From assembly GCA_900696465.1 (NCBI GenBank), contig CAADGE010000023.1, forward strand, positions 1-64,000: a stretch of 64,000 bases of DNA, read 5' to 3'. Of this stretch, positions 55,431 to 64,000 are shown piece after piece. The position numbers and the translations under genes were made by a program. Position 1 is the first letter of the stretch. Each line of letters starts with the position of its first letter. Source of the DNA: an uncultured Planctomycetota bacterium. GTDB taxonomy: Bacteria; Planctomycetota; Phycisphaerae; UBA1845; UTPLA1. The notes beneath the pieces were generated by a model. That model saw only the letters and a list, made by a program, of their open reading frames with translations. It made no database searches and was not told the DNA's origin.

Positions 55431-56348
55431 ATGCACAACCGAGCTTTCCTCGCACTCGCAGTCATCTTGTGTGTCGGAATAGTGTCCTCGGCACGAGCCG
55501 AGCAGGACGCTACCTACGCCATGAATCGATCCGACACGGTGCGGATCGAGCGCCCTCTGCCGCAGGATACGCAGACCGAGTCGTCCAGCACGGTGACGCA
55601 GACCACGACGACCACGAACGACTACCGATTCAAGAATGTCAGCGACTTCTACAACATCCGTGAGGCCAATCCGCAGATCGGCCAGGGCATGTGGCAGGTC
55701 GAGTTTGGCAGCGGCTGGGTCACGAAGTCCAACGGCCGGGATGATGACTTCAACCTTCCCGGTGCAAGCGTGCTCTACGGAGTCACGGACGATATGAACG
55801 TGACCTTCAAGCTGCTGCCGATGAACATCGGCGATGGTGACTGGCAAGGCAACGGCGACTTGGCCCTGCAACTGTTCAACCGTTTCCTGCGTGAGACGGA
55901 AATGCTTCCGGCCCTCGCTGCCTACGCGGAGATGCGAATTCCCAGCGGAAACGGCTCCTCCGGCGTCGATGGCACATTCGGCGGCGTGGTCACCAAGACC
56001 CTCCTACCGAACTTCCGCGCCCACATCGAGGGCTTCGTCAAAACGGTCAACGGTCGACGCGGCTATCAAACACCCGAGGATTATCGCCACTTCCAGTGGG
56101 GCGTCGGCCCGGGCTTTGACTACATGATCGACGAAAAGACCACGGCGATCCTCAACTATCGCATGACCAGCAGCGAGGAGTACGGCCGGCACAATTCGAA
56201 CGTGCTTCAGCTCGGTATGGCCCGCGAGATCATGGACTCCGGCTCGATGGTTCACAACCTCCGCCTCGCGACCGACATTGGTCTCGATGGTCAGGATGAG
56301 ACGCCGAACTTCGGCCTGAAGCTTCAGTACGCGATCGCTATCAAGTAA
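55431..56348 (+). CDS. outer-membrane beta-barrel protein, hypothetical
   Basis: A 305-residue protein with a signal peptide (MHNRAFLALAVILCVGIVSS, cut after ARA) and a mature part of alternating-polarity strands ending in a Tyr/aliphatic strand (KLQYAIAIK), as in outer-membrane barrels similar to the phenol-degradation MetA/DUF3187-like group. A Thr-rich linker (STVTQTTTTTNDY) follows the signal. GAGGAG at about 55418 supports ATG 55431. Transport substrate unknown. Confidence 0.75.
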   Translation: MHNRAFLALAVILCVGIVSSARAEQDATYAMNRSDTVRIERPLPQDTQTESSSTVTQTTTTTNDYRFKNVSDFYNIREANPQIGQGMWQVEFGSGWVTKSNGRDDDFNLPGASVLYGVTDDMNVTFKLLPMNIGDGDWQGNGDLALQLFNRFLRETEMLPALAAYAEMRIPSGNGSSGVDGTFGGVVTKTLLPNFRAHIEGFVKTVNGRRGYQTPEDYRHFQWGVGPGFDYMIDEKTTAILNYRMTSSEEYGRHNSNVLQLGMAREIMDSGSMVHNLRLATDIGLDGQDETPNFGLKLQYAIAIK

Positions 56349-56378
56349 GCGCTGCGATCAAGCAACTTTCGTGCAATC

Positions 56379-56409
56379 GGCCGGGTCACTGCGACCCGGC
56401 CATTTTTTT
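56379..56409 (+). terminator. Rho-independent terminator
   Basis: Perfect 9-bp stem GGCCGGGTC (56379-56387) with GACCCGGCC (56393-56401), loop ACTGC, followed by a T run at 56403-56409. It lies 31 bases after the stop of the barrel protein gene. Confidence 0.9.
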
Positions 56410-56530
56410 GTTTCTACAGCGTGTTGACCCCGCTGCATATGTGCCGCCTGCTCGTCAGGATGAAAGACCGGCCTGTCGATCACGGAACCGTGAATTCTGC
56501 TATCATGTTGCAGCATTCCGGAGGTGCATG

Positions 56531-56911
56531 ATGTCCAAGACCGTAGCAGTGCTGGGGGCTTCGTCGGATCGGAGCAAATACAGCAACAAGGCCATTCGTG
56601 CATATCAACGACAGGGTTGGACCGTCTATCCTGTCAATCCGAAGGGCGGTCAGATCGAGGGATTACAGACCTACGCCTCGGTTGATCAGATCCCCGGAAA
56701 GGTTGATCGGGTTACGCTCTATCTGCCGCCGGCTGTCGGCGTTCAGGCATTGCCTTCGATCGCAAAGGCAAGGCCCGACGAGTTCTACGTAAATCCCGGC
56801 GCGGAGAGCGAGGAACTGGTAGCCAAGGCGAAGGAACTCGGCCTGGAGCCGATCCTGGCCTGCAGCATCATCGAGATCGGAGCAACTCCGAGGGAATTCC
56901 CGGATGAGTAG
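56531..56911 (+). CDS. CoA-binding domain protein (YccU-like)
   Basis: A 126-residue Rossmann-type protein: KTVAVLGASSDRSKYSNKAI, then WTVYPVNPKGGQIEGLQTYA and VDRVTLYLPPAVGVQALPSI. This is the succinyl-CoA-ligase-like CoA_binding_2 fold, close to YccU. GGAGG at 56520-56524 favours ATG 56531 (or ATG 56528 directly before it). Physiological role unknown. Confidence 0.88.
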   Translation: MSKTVAVLGASSDRSKYSNKAIRAYQRQGWTVYPVNPKGGQIEGLQTYASVDQIPGKVDRVTLYLPPAVGVQALPSIAKARPDEFYVNPGAESEELVAKAKELGLEPILACSIIEIGATPREFPDE

Positions 56912-56989
56912 GGAACCGTCCGGCAGGGTGGGCCAGCGGGCGCGGGTCAAGCACAGCATTATCGACCCCGCCATTCTACAAAACAGGTC

Positions 56990-57020
56990 TTGAACCGATT
57001 GCGGGGGATGGGCGTATAAT
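56990..57020 (+). promoter_or_regulatory. promoter of the glutamine synthetase leader
   Basis: TATAAT (57015-57020) with TTGAAC (56990-56995) 19 bp upstream, a longer-than-ideal spacer. Start of transcription near 57027 would give a leader of about 360 bases before glnN, containing the 34-codon mini-ORF. Confidence 0.5.
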
Positions 57021-57077
57021 GCCTCGTACTTGAACTTCTCCCCGCCAGCATACCGGTGCGAGGGAAGGATACGGCGA

Positions 57078-57182
57078 ATGACTTGCCACGACGACATCTA
57101 CACGCGCCTGGTGCTGAAGTGCAGCGACGCGGTCGTCGTGCGCGCCCAGCAGGCCTGCCCGCAGCGCCCCCCCCAGGGGTGA
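57078..57182 (+). CDS. 34-residue leader mini-ORF, Gln-rich
   Basis: ATG 57078 preceded by GAAGGA; 34 codons ending in TGA 57180-57182. The second half contains four CAG glutamine codons (RAQQACPQRPPQG) and three cysteines overall. It lies inside the long leader of the glutamine synthetase gene, the position of a regulatory leader peptide. Whether it is translated is unknown; the Gln content may be chance. Confidence 0.35.
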   Translation: MTCHDDIYTRLVLKCSDAVVVRAQQACPQRPPQG

Positions 57183-57384
57183 CGCATTTGTTTTCTTCCA
57201 GCCACAGGACCGCCCATTCATCACGACCACCAAGCGTGTCGGGAAAGCCCTGCCGCGCCTGCAAGTTTCCAACTTATCCGAGTGAAAAATCGGGGGTGCC
57301 AACGCACCGAGAAACACGATAAAGTTTGCGCTTCGACCGCTCTTTGACGGCGGCCTGCGCAGGATGCAAGAAGGAATCACAAAC

Positions 57385-59589
57385 ATGAGTTTCGAGAATC
57401 GACGTTATGCCGCCATCAGCGAGATCGCCGCGCAACGCTTGCCGCCGCGTACGATTGATCCTGATGCCGATGCTGCAACTGAAATCTTCGGCAAGAACAC
57501 ATTCAATCTGGGCGTGATGCGTTCAGCGCTTCCGAAGGATGCGTTTCGGTCGCTGCTCAAGACGATCTTCGACGGCGAGCCGCTGGACCCGCTGGTAGCC
57601 GACGTGGTGGCCAACGCCATGAAGGACTGGGCCACGACGCGCGGCGCGACCCATTTCTGCCACTGGTTTCATCCTTTGACCGGCGCCACGGCCGAGAAGC
57701 ACGATACGTTTCTGGTGCCCACCGGTGACGGACAGGCCCTGGTGCAGTTCTCCGGCAAGACGTTGATCCAGGGTGAGCCGGATGCCAGCAGCTTTCCTTC
57801 GGGTGGAACCCGTTCGACCTTCGAGGCCCGTGGGTACACCGCATGGGACCCGACGAGCCCGGCGTTTCTGATGGATGGTGTCAATGGAAAGACACTGTGC
57901 ATCCCGACGGCGTTCTACAGCTTTGACGGTACGGCGCTGGACAAGAAGACGCCGCTCCTTCGATCAATCAATGCGCTGAGTCGGGCCGTGGTGCGCATGC
58001 TCCGACTGCTGGGCCACCGCGAGATTCGATTCGCCTCCTGCACGGTCGGCCCGGAGCAGGAATATTTCCTCGTGGATCGTCGCCTCTACTTCCTGCGCCC
58101 CGACCTGATCAACGCCGGGCGAACGCTCTTCGGTGCCCGCCCGCCGAAGGGACAGGAGATGGAGGATCACTACTTCGGCTCGATCAAGGAACGGGTGCTG
58201 GCTTTCATGATGGACGCCGAGCGCGCGCTGTATCAACTCGGCATCCCGATCAAGACACGGCACAACGAGGTCGCGCCCGGGCAGTACGAGATCGCCCCGA
58301 TCTTCGAAAACATCAACGTGGCCACCGACCACAACATGCTGCTGATGGAGGTTCTCAAGAACACGGCGCTCAAGCACGGATTCAAGTGTCTCTTCCACGA
58401 AAAGCCCTTTGCCGGAATCAACGGCTCGGGCAAGCACAACAACTGGTCGATCTGCGACGACCGGGATAACAACCTGCTGGACCCCGGCCACACGCCGCAC
58501 GAGAACATGCAGTTTCTCGTGTTTCTCACGGCGGTCATCCGAGCCGTGCATACGCACTCGAAGCTGCTGCGGGCGACAATCGCCACCGCGGGTAACGACC
58601 ACCGTCTCGGCGCAAACGAAGCACCACCGGCAATCATCAGCATCTACCTCGGCGACAAACTGACGGAGGTCGTGCAGGGGCTGATCGACGGGCGCGCCGA
58701 GTCGGGTTCGTCGCGCGGCGGCGGGTTCATCAAGCTCGGCGTCTCAACACTGCCGCCGCTGCCGAGAGATGACTCCGATCGAAACCGTACATCGCCGTTC
58801 GCCTTCACGGGCAATAAGTTCGAGTTTCGTGCAGTCGGGTCGAGCCAGTCCATTGCCTTCCCGAACACGGTGCTCAATACGATCGTGACCGAAGCCCTCA
58901 TGGGCCTGGCCGATGAGATCGAACATGAAACCTCCGGCGGAACAACGCTGGCAGCAGCCGTCCAGAAGGTCATCCAGGAAAATCTTCGCAAGCACCAGGC
59001 GATTCTATTCAACGGCGACAATTACTCGATGGCCTGGGAGCAGGAGGCGGCGAAGCGCGGCCTTCCGAACCTGAAGAACTGCGTGGACGCCCTGGCGGCG
59101 CTCGTGGAGCCGAATGCCAAGGCGATGTTCAGCCGGCACGGCGTGTATACAGAGATGGAACTGGATGCCCGCTACAAGATTCTGCTCGAGGCCTACATCA
59201 AGACGATCAACATCGAGGCCCAACTGACTGCGGACATGGCTCGGACGATGATCCTGCCGGCGGCGCTGCGCTTTCAGTGCGATGTGGCCGGCTCACTGCA
59301 GGCGACCAAACAAGCGTTGCCCGCGGCGGACTGCTCGGCGAGCGAAAAGGTACTCAAAGACGTAGCTTTGCAGACCGCCCGGCTCAAGAGCGCCGTGGAC
59401 AAGCTGGATGAAATCCGCTCCAAGGCCGATCAGGGCGGCCACGACGCGGCTGCGCACGCGGCGTTTTACCGCGATCAGGTTCGTCCGGCGATGAACGATG
59501 TTCGCCAGGCGGCCGACGCACTGGAACTGGTCGTGGAAGATCGCTACTGGCCGATCCCGAAATACCGGGAACTGCTGTTCATGGTCTGA
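57385..59589 (+). CDS. glnN: type III glutamine synthetase
   Basis: A 734-residue GSIII, which makes glutamine from glutamate, ammonia and ATP. Type III landmarks are the long N-terminal region (RPP-type TIDPDADAATEIFGKNTFNL, then CHWFHPLTGATAEKHDTFL), the catalytic block KTRHNEVAPGQYEIAPIFEN, the ATP-site region HEKPFAGINGSGKHNNWSIC, and the C-terminal helical extension. I chose ATG 57385 (MSFENRRYAAIS). Its own transcription unit, ended by a bidirectional terminator. Regulation through the long leader is possible. Confidence 0.96.
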   Translation: MSFENRRYAAISEIAAQRLPPRTIDPDADAATEIFGKNTFNLGVMRSALPKDAFRSLLKTIFDGEPLDPLVADVVANAMKDWATTRGATHFCHWFHPLTGATAEKHDTFLVPTGDGQALVQFSGKTLIQGEPDASSFPSGGTRSTFEARGYTAWDPTSPAFLMDGVNGKTLCIPTAFYSFDGTALDKKTPLLRSINALSRAVVRMLRLLGHREIRFASCTVGPEQEYFLVDRRLYFLRPDLINAGRTLFGARPPKGQEMEDHYFGSIKERVLAFMMDAERALYQLGIPIKTRHNEVAPGQYEIAPIFENINVATDHNMLLMEVLKNTALKHGFKCLFHEKPFAGINGSGKHNNWSICDDRDNNLLDPGHTPHENMQFLVFLTAVIRAVHTHSKLLRATIATAGNDHRLGANEAPPAIISIYLGDKLTEVVQGLIDGRAESGSSRGGGFIKLGVSTLPPLPRDDSDRNRTSPFAFTGNKFEFRAVGSSQSIAFPNTVLNTIVTEALMGLADEIEHETSGGTTLAAAVQKVIQENLRKHQAILFNGDNYSMAWEQEAAKRGLPNLKNCVDALAALVEPNAKAMFSRHGVYTEMELDARYKILLEAYIKTINIEAQLTADMARTMILPAALRFQCDVAGSLQATKQALPAADCSASEKVLKDVALQTARLKSAVDKLDEIRSKADQGGHDAAAHAAFYRDQVRPAMNDVRQAADALELVVEDRYWPIPKYRELLFMV

Positions 59590-59633
59590 CGACGCTCGTC
59601 TACGAAGGCGATTCCCGCCGGTCGAATAAAAAA

Positions 59634-59672
59634 ACGCCTCCGTCCGAAAGCAATCGCAACGGATGGAGGCGT
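59634..59672. terminator. bidirectional Rho-independent terminator between glnN and the sulfotransferase gene
   Basis: ACGCCTCCGTCCG (59634-59646) pairs with CGGATGGAGGCGT (59660-59672) with one G-T pair and a 13-base loop. On the plus strand it is followed by a T-rich stretch; a run of seven As precedes it, which is a T run for the minus strand. It serves both convergent genes. Confidence 0.88.
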
Positions 59673-59705
59673 TCTGTTTCTTTACGACCGGCAACGCGCG
59701 GCGGA

Positions 59706-60290
59706 TCAGTTCTTCCGCTGGCGGTAGAGGTTCTTGTCGACGACGGCCGTCATGGCCTCGATGTTGAGGCGGCCGCCGAGGAAACTGTTGATGGCGGCGA
59801 TGTGCGGCGCTGAATTCTTGAGCATCGCGTTGTAGTCGACTTCCAGCAGATCCATGCTGGATTGCTTGTCGACCCAGGCGAGTACGTGCTCGACATGTCG
59901 GGCGAGCATGGATCCCATTTCCTCATCGCTGGGGCCGCCCTCCTGGTGAGTGCCGCGGCGGATCATCATCTGCCGTTGTGAAGCCAGTATCTCCGACATG
60001 TTGCGACGCATGAACAGGATTCGGTAGCGATAACCCTCCGTCGGCAGATCGAGCAGGAGCTGGGAGATCATCTTCACGACCTTGCCGCGGGCATCGGGAA
60101 GCCAGCTCTTGTCTTCCTTGATCTTCTTGACGCGCTCAAATTCGTAATAGCCCTTGGGGTTGTCTTCGTCGGCGGCGCGGATTCCGTCTGAGACCGGGGG
60201 AATGCCGCCGGCCTCCAGCATGCTCATCATCATGCTGGTGCCGGAGCGAGGAAGACCGGAAACAATCGTAATGACATCGGGATCCGTCAT
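59706..60290 (-). CDS. sulfotransferase-like P-loop protein
   Basis: A 194-residue protein whose N-terminus ITIVSGLPRSGTSMMMSML is the 5'-PSB loop that binds PAPS in sulfotransferases, and YRYRILFMRRNMSEILASQR is the 3'-phosphate-binding strand-helix. It is shorter than most sulfotransferases (about 250-300), so substrate-binding parts are reduced. Acceptor unknown. It is transcribed on its own toward the shared terminator. Confidence 0.8.
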   Translation of the reverse strand: MTDPDVITIVSGLPRSGTSMMMSMLEAGGIPPVSDGIRAADEDNPKGYYEFERVKKIKEDKSWLPDARGKVVKMISQLLLDLPTEGYRYRILFMRRNMSEILASQRQMMIRRGTHQEGGPSDEEMGSMLARHVEHVLAWVDKQSSMDLLEVDYNAMLKNSAPHIAAINSFLGGRLNIEAMTAVVDKNLYRQRKN

Positions 60291-60549
60291 GAGGGCTGAT
60301 CCTGCAATTGTGGGGTTATGCGTGCGGGTCTCTTGCCGACGGGATCATTCTACCGCAGGGCCCGAAACACGGCAAAGGATTGCGGCGCGTGCTTCGCCGG
60401 GCCTGGCGACCATCCCGGAAAAAGCGAACAGCCAGTGTCGCGGCACACGATGGCGCTCGCGACACTGGCTGACTCCTGAAGTCCACCCGGCGTACGGCCC
60501 GCAGGGCCGATGCATCCAGGCGGACGAAGATGGGTAGCCGTCGCCGGAT

Positions 60550-61014
60550 TTACCAGGCAACGTAGCTGCGGCGCATCTTGCTGGACCGGCGAGCCATGTT
60601 GCTCTTGCGGGTCCGGCGGACGTTGCTGCGGACCTTGTTGCCGCGGCGGGCATAGCTGCGCTTGCCGTAGCGCTTGCGCGAAGTCGTCTTGCTGCCATAC
60701 TTGCGGGTGCTCTTGCGGCTGTTCTTGCGCGAGTTCTTGCGCGCGCTCTTGCGGGTCGTCGAGGTGGTGAAGCCGGACGTGCCGGTGAAGCCCCGGGTGA
60801 TCCATGTGCAGGGGCCGAAGCCGCAGCTGTTCCACTGCTTGCTGAACTGCTTGAGGTCCTTGACGATTTGGGCGGCTTCCATCTTCAGGAAGCTCTTCTC
60901 AACCGGGTTCTTCGAGACTTTGCATCGTCGCTTGAATCGGTTGAACTGATTCTGCTTTCGGACGATCTGGTCCTTGAAAGCGGCCTTGCTGAAATTCTTC
61001 ATCTTGAACGTCAT
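60550..61014 (-). CDS. highly basic, histone-like protein
   Basis: A 154-residue protein. Residues 1-70 are a Lys/Arg/Phe helical region (MTFKMKNFSKAAFKDQIVRK). The C-terminal about 75 residues are almost only Arg, Lys, Ser, Thr, Gly, Asn and Tyr, with RKSARKNSRKNSRK-type repeats and RRTRKSNMARRSSKMRR near the end. AAGGAA about 8 bases upstream supports ATG 61014 over an upstream start at 61134. Composition is like eukaryotic linker-histone tails and bacterial nucleoid proteins; DNA compaction is inferred. Highly expressed by the look of its strong ribosome-binding site. Confidence 0.75.
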   Translation of the reverse strand: MTFKMKNFSKAAFKDQIVRKQNQFNRFKRRCKVSKNPVEKSFLKMEAAQIVKDLKQFSKQWNSCGFGPCTWITRGFTGTSGFTTSTTRKSARKNSRKNSRKSTRKYGSKTTSRKRYGKRSYARRGNKVRSNVRRTRKSNMARRSSKMRRSYVAW

Positions 61015-61391
61015 TGCTTGGTTCCTTTCGTGTACAACGAAGAGCCCGGTCCGGTACCAGGGCACGCCGGTTAGTTCGGCACGGAACACAGGCGGGTTGA
61101 GATAGGAGCCGTCAGCGCGGAAGAAATATTTCAAGTTTGCTCGCCGATGAGCGAGCGGTCCACCCGAGCTGCTACTCGTCTAAACCTCTACAAAATAAGC
61201 AGGTTACGATCGCTAATGGGGTCTTCAAAGGCCGTCGCGACTGCCCCGCAATCAATCCTGCCAATGGAGCTGTTTTTTTCGACGAATCATCGCACTTCTT
61301 GCCGCGAGAGTGCTCACACCGGGCTCACAACAGATCGTGCTCAAGCGCAACCGGGTGGTAGCTGCGGCAACAAAGAGTACCCGCGGATCGA
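61015..61391. other. intergenic, no gene seen
   Basis: 377 bases upstream of the histone-like gene and downstream of the TPR/HEAT gene. Holds the promoter of the former. No hairpin with a T run and no convincing frame. Confidence 0.45.
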
Positions 61392-63830
61392 TCAGGGTTC
61401 CTGCGGATCATTCGTGTCGCTGCCGTGTTCCGCACGGACACGAAGATCATCCGGAAGATAGCTGGCCGCCATGGTACGCACGGCCTGATGTGCATCCGAT
61501 TGGGCAATGTGCTCCAGCACCTTCCGAAACGCATCGCCCTGCTTCGCAGCGAACAGTCGAACGGCAAGTACGCGAATCAAGGGCCTTTCATCCTGTACAG
61601 ACGGCGCTGCCGCGCGCGTCAACTCATCACTCAGAGTTGACCAGCCCGCTGCGACAATCGCATGAGCCCGGACGCGCTCATCTCGGTCACCGAGCAACCT
61701 GGCCAGCGCGCCCTGCAATTGTGTGACGGCCTCCCGCGCTGCAGGATCGCGGTCCATCGCCGGCTCACCGAATTTCCGCGACTGTAGCGCCGCAAGAACG
61801 CCGCCGATCGCATCCACCGCGCGCGTGCGGATGGCCACGTCTCCCGTCATTGCCTGATCGATCAGATCGGTGCGCGCCGTGCCCTTCCACTGGATCGCCT
61901 TTCGCGTCGCGCTGATCGGTCCGGCAGTGACGGTGCCCAATCCCGGCGCCAGCTTGCCTTCGTGGTAGACGGGATCGAACATCGCGGTCAACTCGATCGA
62001 CAGCTCCTGCGTGGCCGTCAGGATCAGGTTTTCGCGGATCGGGCCGACATCAATGGCGACAGTCTTCTCCACGGCGTCCCCCGGAACGAGGACCGGCCGC
62101 TCGCTGAGCAGCACCTGGAGGTAATTCGTAAACTCTGCTGAGACGGGAGGCCCCAATCGGGCACTGATCGCCACCAACGGGCGAGCCATGAAGCCCTCGC
62201 CGAGGGTGATGATGAACGGCGCCGTGTTTTCAAGCCGAAGGACGACGTTCACCGGCCCGACGTGGGGCAGCTCACTGCTTTCAAAGCGCAGCGTGAACTT
62301 CATGAAATCCGCCGTGCGGCGGTAGTAGTCGAAGACGTCGCGCGGGAAACGATCCAGCGCGGCAACAATCTTGCTGTGCAGCGGGGGCTCACCGGCCTTC
62401 TCTCCGTATTTTTCGAGCAGATCACGGATGAGCTTGTAGGCGATACCGGAGTACTGAATGCTCGCCGCCTTATGCAGCAGGGTGATTCCCTCGGACTTCT
62501 CACCGCGCTGGATCATGCAGCGGGCCAGTTCAAGGGCCGCAAGCTGATCCGTCGCCGCCAGCGGGCGAAGGATATCCATTGCTTCATCCACGCGGCTGTT
62601 GGCGCTGAGCGCATAGCCATACGCCAGCTTCGCCAGGTCGCTCGGCGCGCGGGCTTTCATGGCCTTCTCGGAGAGCTTGAGGGCGCGTTCTTTGTCGAGT
62701 TTGTGATAGCAGTAGTACCATGCGATCTGGGCGGCTTCGCCTTCCGGCGCCTTCTCCAGCATTTCTTCCAGCCGCCCTTCGTAGGCCTTCTGGACGATCG
62801 TCTCGTCCTCGACCGCGGCCTCTTCATCACCCAGTTTGCGCCGGGCATGGGCACGAAGCAGCCGGGCCGAATGTAGCGACTCGTCCGCCTTGAGAGCTTC
62901 GTCGGCGGCCTCGACGGCCTTCGCGTAGTCCTCCGAGCAGACGTACGAGATCGCCAGCTTCTGCCAGAGGTCCGCTGCGATCGGCCCGGCCTCCGCGCGA
63001 CGGTGTAGATCGATGGCCCGATTGTACCACTCCTGTGCTTGCTTGTGCAGGGAAATGCGGTCAAGAAACTCAGCCAGGTCCCAGACCAGATTCACCTGGC
63101 TCGGGTTGATGGAGATGAGCTGCAAGGCCAGTTCGACGCGCTGCAGTTCCGGCTCAGTCTCGCCGAAGAGTTCATAGGCCACCTCACGCGCGGCGACGTT
63201 CATCGGATTGAGCCGCAGGGCGGTTTCCACTTCGCGACCGGCCGGCTCGCGCTCTTCACGTTCGTAATGGTGCCGCGCCAGCCAGCCGCGCAGGGCACTC
63301 TCGTAGATGCGCGTCATCGGCTTCTGCTGAAGTTCATCCTGAACGAAGCGGAAACGGGCATCCGCGGTCTGACGCTCGGCGAGTTCAATGTCCAGCCGCT
63401 TAAGGCGAGCGCCGTCGTCCATCGGGGCCAGCCGCACGTAGCGCGACAGCGCGGTACGCGCCGCCTGGCTGCGCCCCATGCGAAGGTGCAGGTCATACAG
63501 CCAGTAGTAGGCCTCGGCACAATCGGGTGCGACGATCGTGGCACTCTCGAGCAGGGCAATCACATGCAGCGACGCACTGCGCGGATCGCTTCGGCCGACC
63601 AGATGACCCTGATGCCGGGCCAAGTGGACCAGCCAGGCGCCGAGGTCGGTCGAAGAATTGGCCGCCGTCGTCGTCGATGGTTGAGCCGACGGTGCCGGCG
63701 TCGACGGCTCCTCGATTTGCAGCGTCGCCTCGGCGGCATCCTGCACGAGCAACGGATCCAACTGTTCATCCGGCAAGTCAGAAACTTGCCCGAAGAGCAA
63801 TATCCCCAAGGCCAGGAGCTTCGCGAGCAT
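61392..63830 (-). CDS. secreted TPR/HEAT-repeat protein, hypothetical
   Basis: An 812-residue protein. It begins with a short signal (MLAKLLALGILLFGQ) and an acidic, Pro/Ser-rich linker. About residues 85-440 are tetratricopeptide-type helices (CAEAYYWLYDLHLRMGRSQA, LWQKLAISYVCSEDYAKAVE). A beta-rich domain of about 130 residues follows, and the last 150 are HEAT-like helices (AALQSRKFGEPAMDRD, LARLLGDRDERVRAHAIVAA). AGGAT just upstream sets ATG 63830. Scaffold for protein-protein contact in the envelope by inference. Confidence 0.78.
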   Translation of the reverse strand: MLAKLLALGILLFGQVSDLPDEQLDPLLVQDAAEATLQIEEPSTPAPSAQPSTTTAANSSTDLGAWLVHLARHQGHLVGRSDPRSASLHVIALLESATIVAPDCAEAYYWLYDLHLRMGRSQAARTALSRYVRLAPMDDGARLKRLDIELAERQTADARFRFVQDELQQKPMTRIYESALRGWLARHHYEREEREPAGREVETALRLNPMNVAAREVAYELFGETEPELQRVELALQLISINPSQVNLVWDLAEFLDRISLHKQAQEWYNRAIDLHRRAEAGPIAADLWQKLAISYVCSEDYAKAVEAADEALKADESLHSARLLRAHARRKLGDEEAAVEDETIVQKAYEGRLEEMLEKAPEGEAAQIAWYYCYHKLDKERALKLSEKAMKARAPSDLAKLAYGYALSANSRVDEAMDILRPLAATDQLAALELARCMIQRGEKSEGITLLHKAASIQYSGIAYKLIRDLLEKYGEKAGEPPLHSKIVAALDRFPRDVFDYYRRTADFMKFTLRFESSELPHVGPVNVVLRLENTAPFIITLGEGFMARPLVAISARLGPPVSAEFTNYLQVLLSERPVLVPGDAVEKTVAIDVGPIRENLILTATQELSIELTAMFDPVYHEGKLAPGLGTVTAGPISATRKAIQWKGTARTDLIDQAMTGDVAIRTRAVDAIGGVLAALQSRKFGEPAMDRDPAAREAVTQLQGALARLLGDRDERVRAHAIVAAGWSTLSDELTRAAAPSVQDERPLIRVLAVRLFAAKQGDAFRKVLEHIAQSDAHQAVRTMAASYLPDDLRVRAEHGSDTNDPQEP

Positions 63831-64000
63831 CACGTATCCTCCGATGAAAGTGTGCTACCACGCGAGATCGAGGTCTCCGTCGCCGCGACCGCACGCGACT
63901 GACGCCTCGCAGCCCGGTCGTTGCGGCACGGAACCCTCTTCGACATCGACACTTGTAATCTTCCGACAGAAATCTGGCAAGCCCCTGCGCTGAGCCAGTA

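Overview
The window looks like a high-GC planctomycete, most likely of the Phycisphaerae type. This is inferred from gene content; no rRNA is present to confirm it. Supporting signs are a dockerin-bearing secreted zincin/beta-helix protein, an ECF sigma factor overlapping a transmembrane Ser/Thr kinase with a TPR-rich sensor half, PilZ proteins, a thrombospondin type 3 repeat protein with a Cys-containing C-terminal anchor, and a type III glutamine synthetase.

Bases 1 to about 17,900 are accessory DNA. The left edge cuts an ArdC/ImmA-like zinc peptidase gene. Next comes a leftward eight-gene defence operon (672-10,697): Dcm cytosine methyltransferase, EcoRII-family endonuclease, Vsr mismatch endonuclease, SNF2 ATPase, a stand-alone EcoRII N-terminal-type DNA-binding protein, a GHKL (paraMORC/MutL-like) ATPase, an HNH nuclease and an AIPR protein. 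It is headed by a divergent XRE regulator whose promoter spacer holds an inverted repeat. This is the most interesting locus in the window: a complete CCWGG-type restriction-modification-repair set joined to an ATP-driven second module. From about 11.3 to 17.9 kb there are small hypotheticals, a zinc-ribbon protein, a 5'-truncated CzcA-type RND pump, a secreted repeat protein, a tRNA 3'-half-like remnant, a pseudopilin and a decayed IS3-family transposase end, as expected at a worn island edge.

From about 18 kb to the end the content is chromosomal: lipoproteins, an SLC13 permease, a DUF554 protein, mutM coupled to an SGNH hydrolase, an EamA transporter, guaA, an Rrf2 regulator, a photolyase behind a CarH-like MerR regulator that lacks the cobalamin-ligand histidines, an esterase lipoprotein, PilZ-like genes, the large protease/beta-helix/dockerin protein, pepA with a membrane protein, trpS, scpA-ridA, the sigma factor/kinase locus (the kinase-TPR gene is interrupted by one in-frame TGA), pyrR-pyrB-pyrC, a MacA-like adaptor with a MacB/LolD-type ATPase but no permease, an exported isoaspartyl methyltransferase, an outer-membrane barrel protein, a CoA-binding protein, type III glutamine synthetase behind a long leader with a Gln-rich mini-ORF, a sulfotransferase-like protein, a very basic histone-like protein, and a TPR/HEAT secreted protein.

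Start codons were chosen by ribosome-binding site, operon overlap and family N-termini. Function calls rest on motif recognition only, without any database search.
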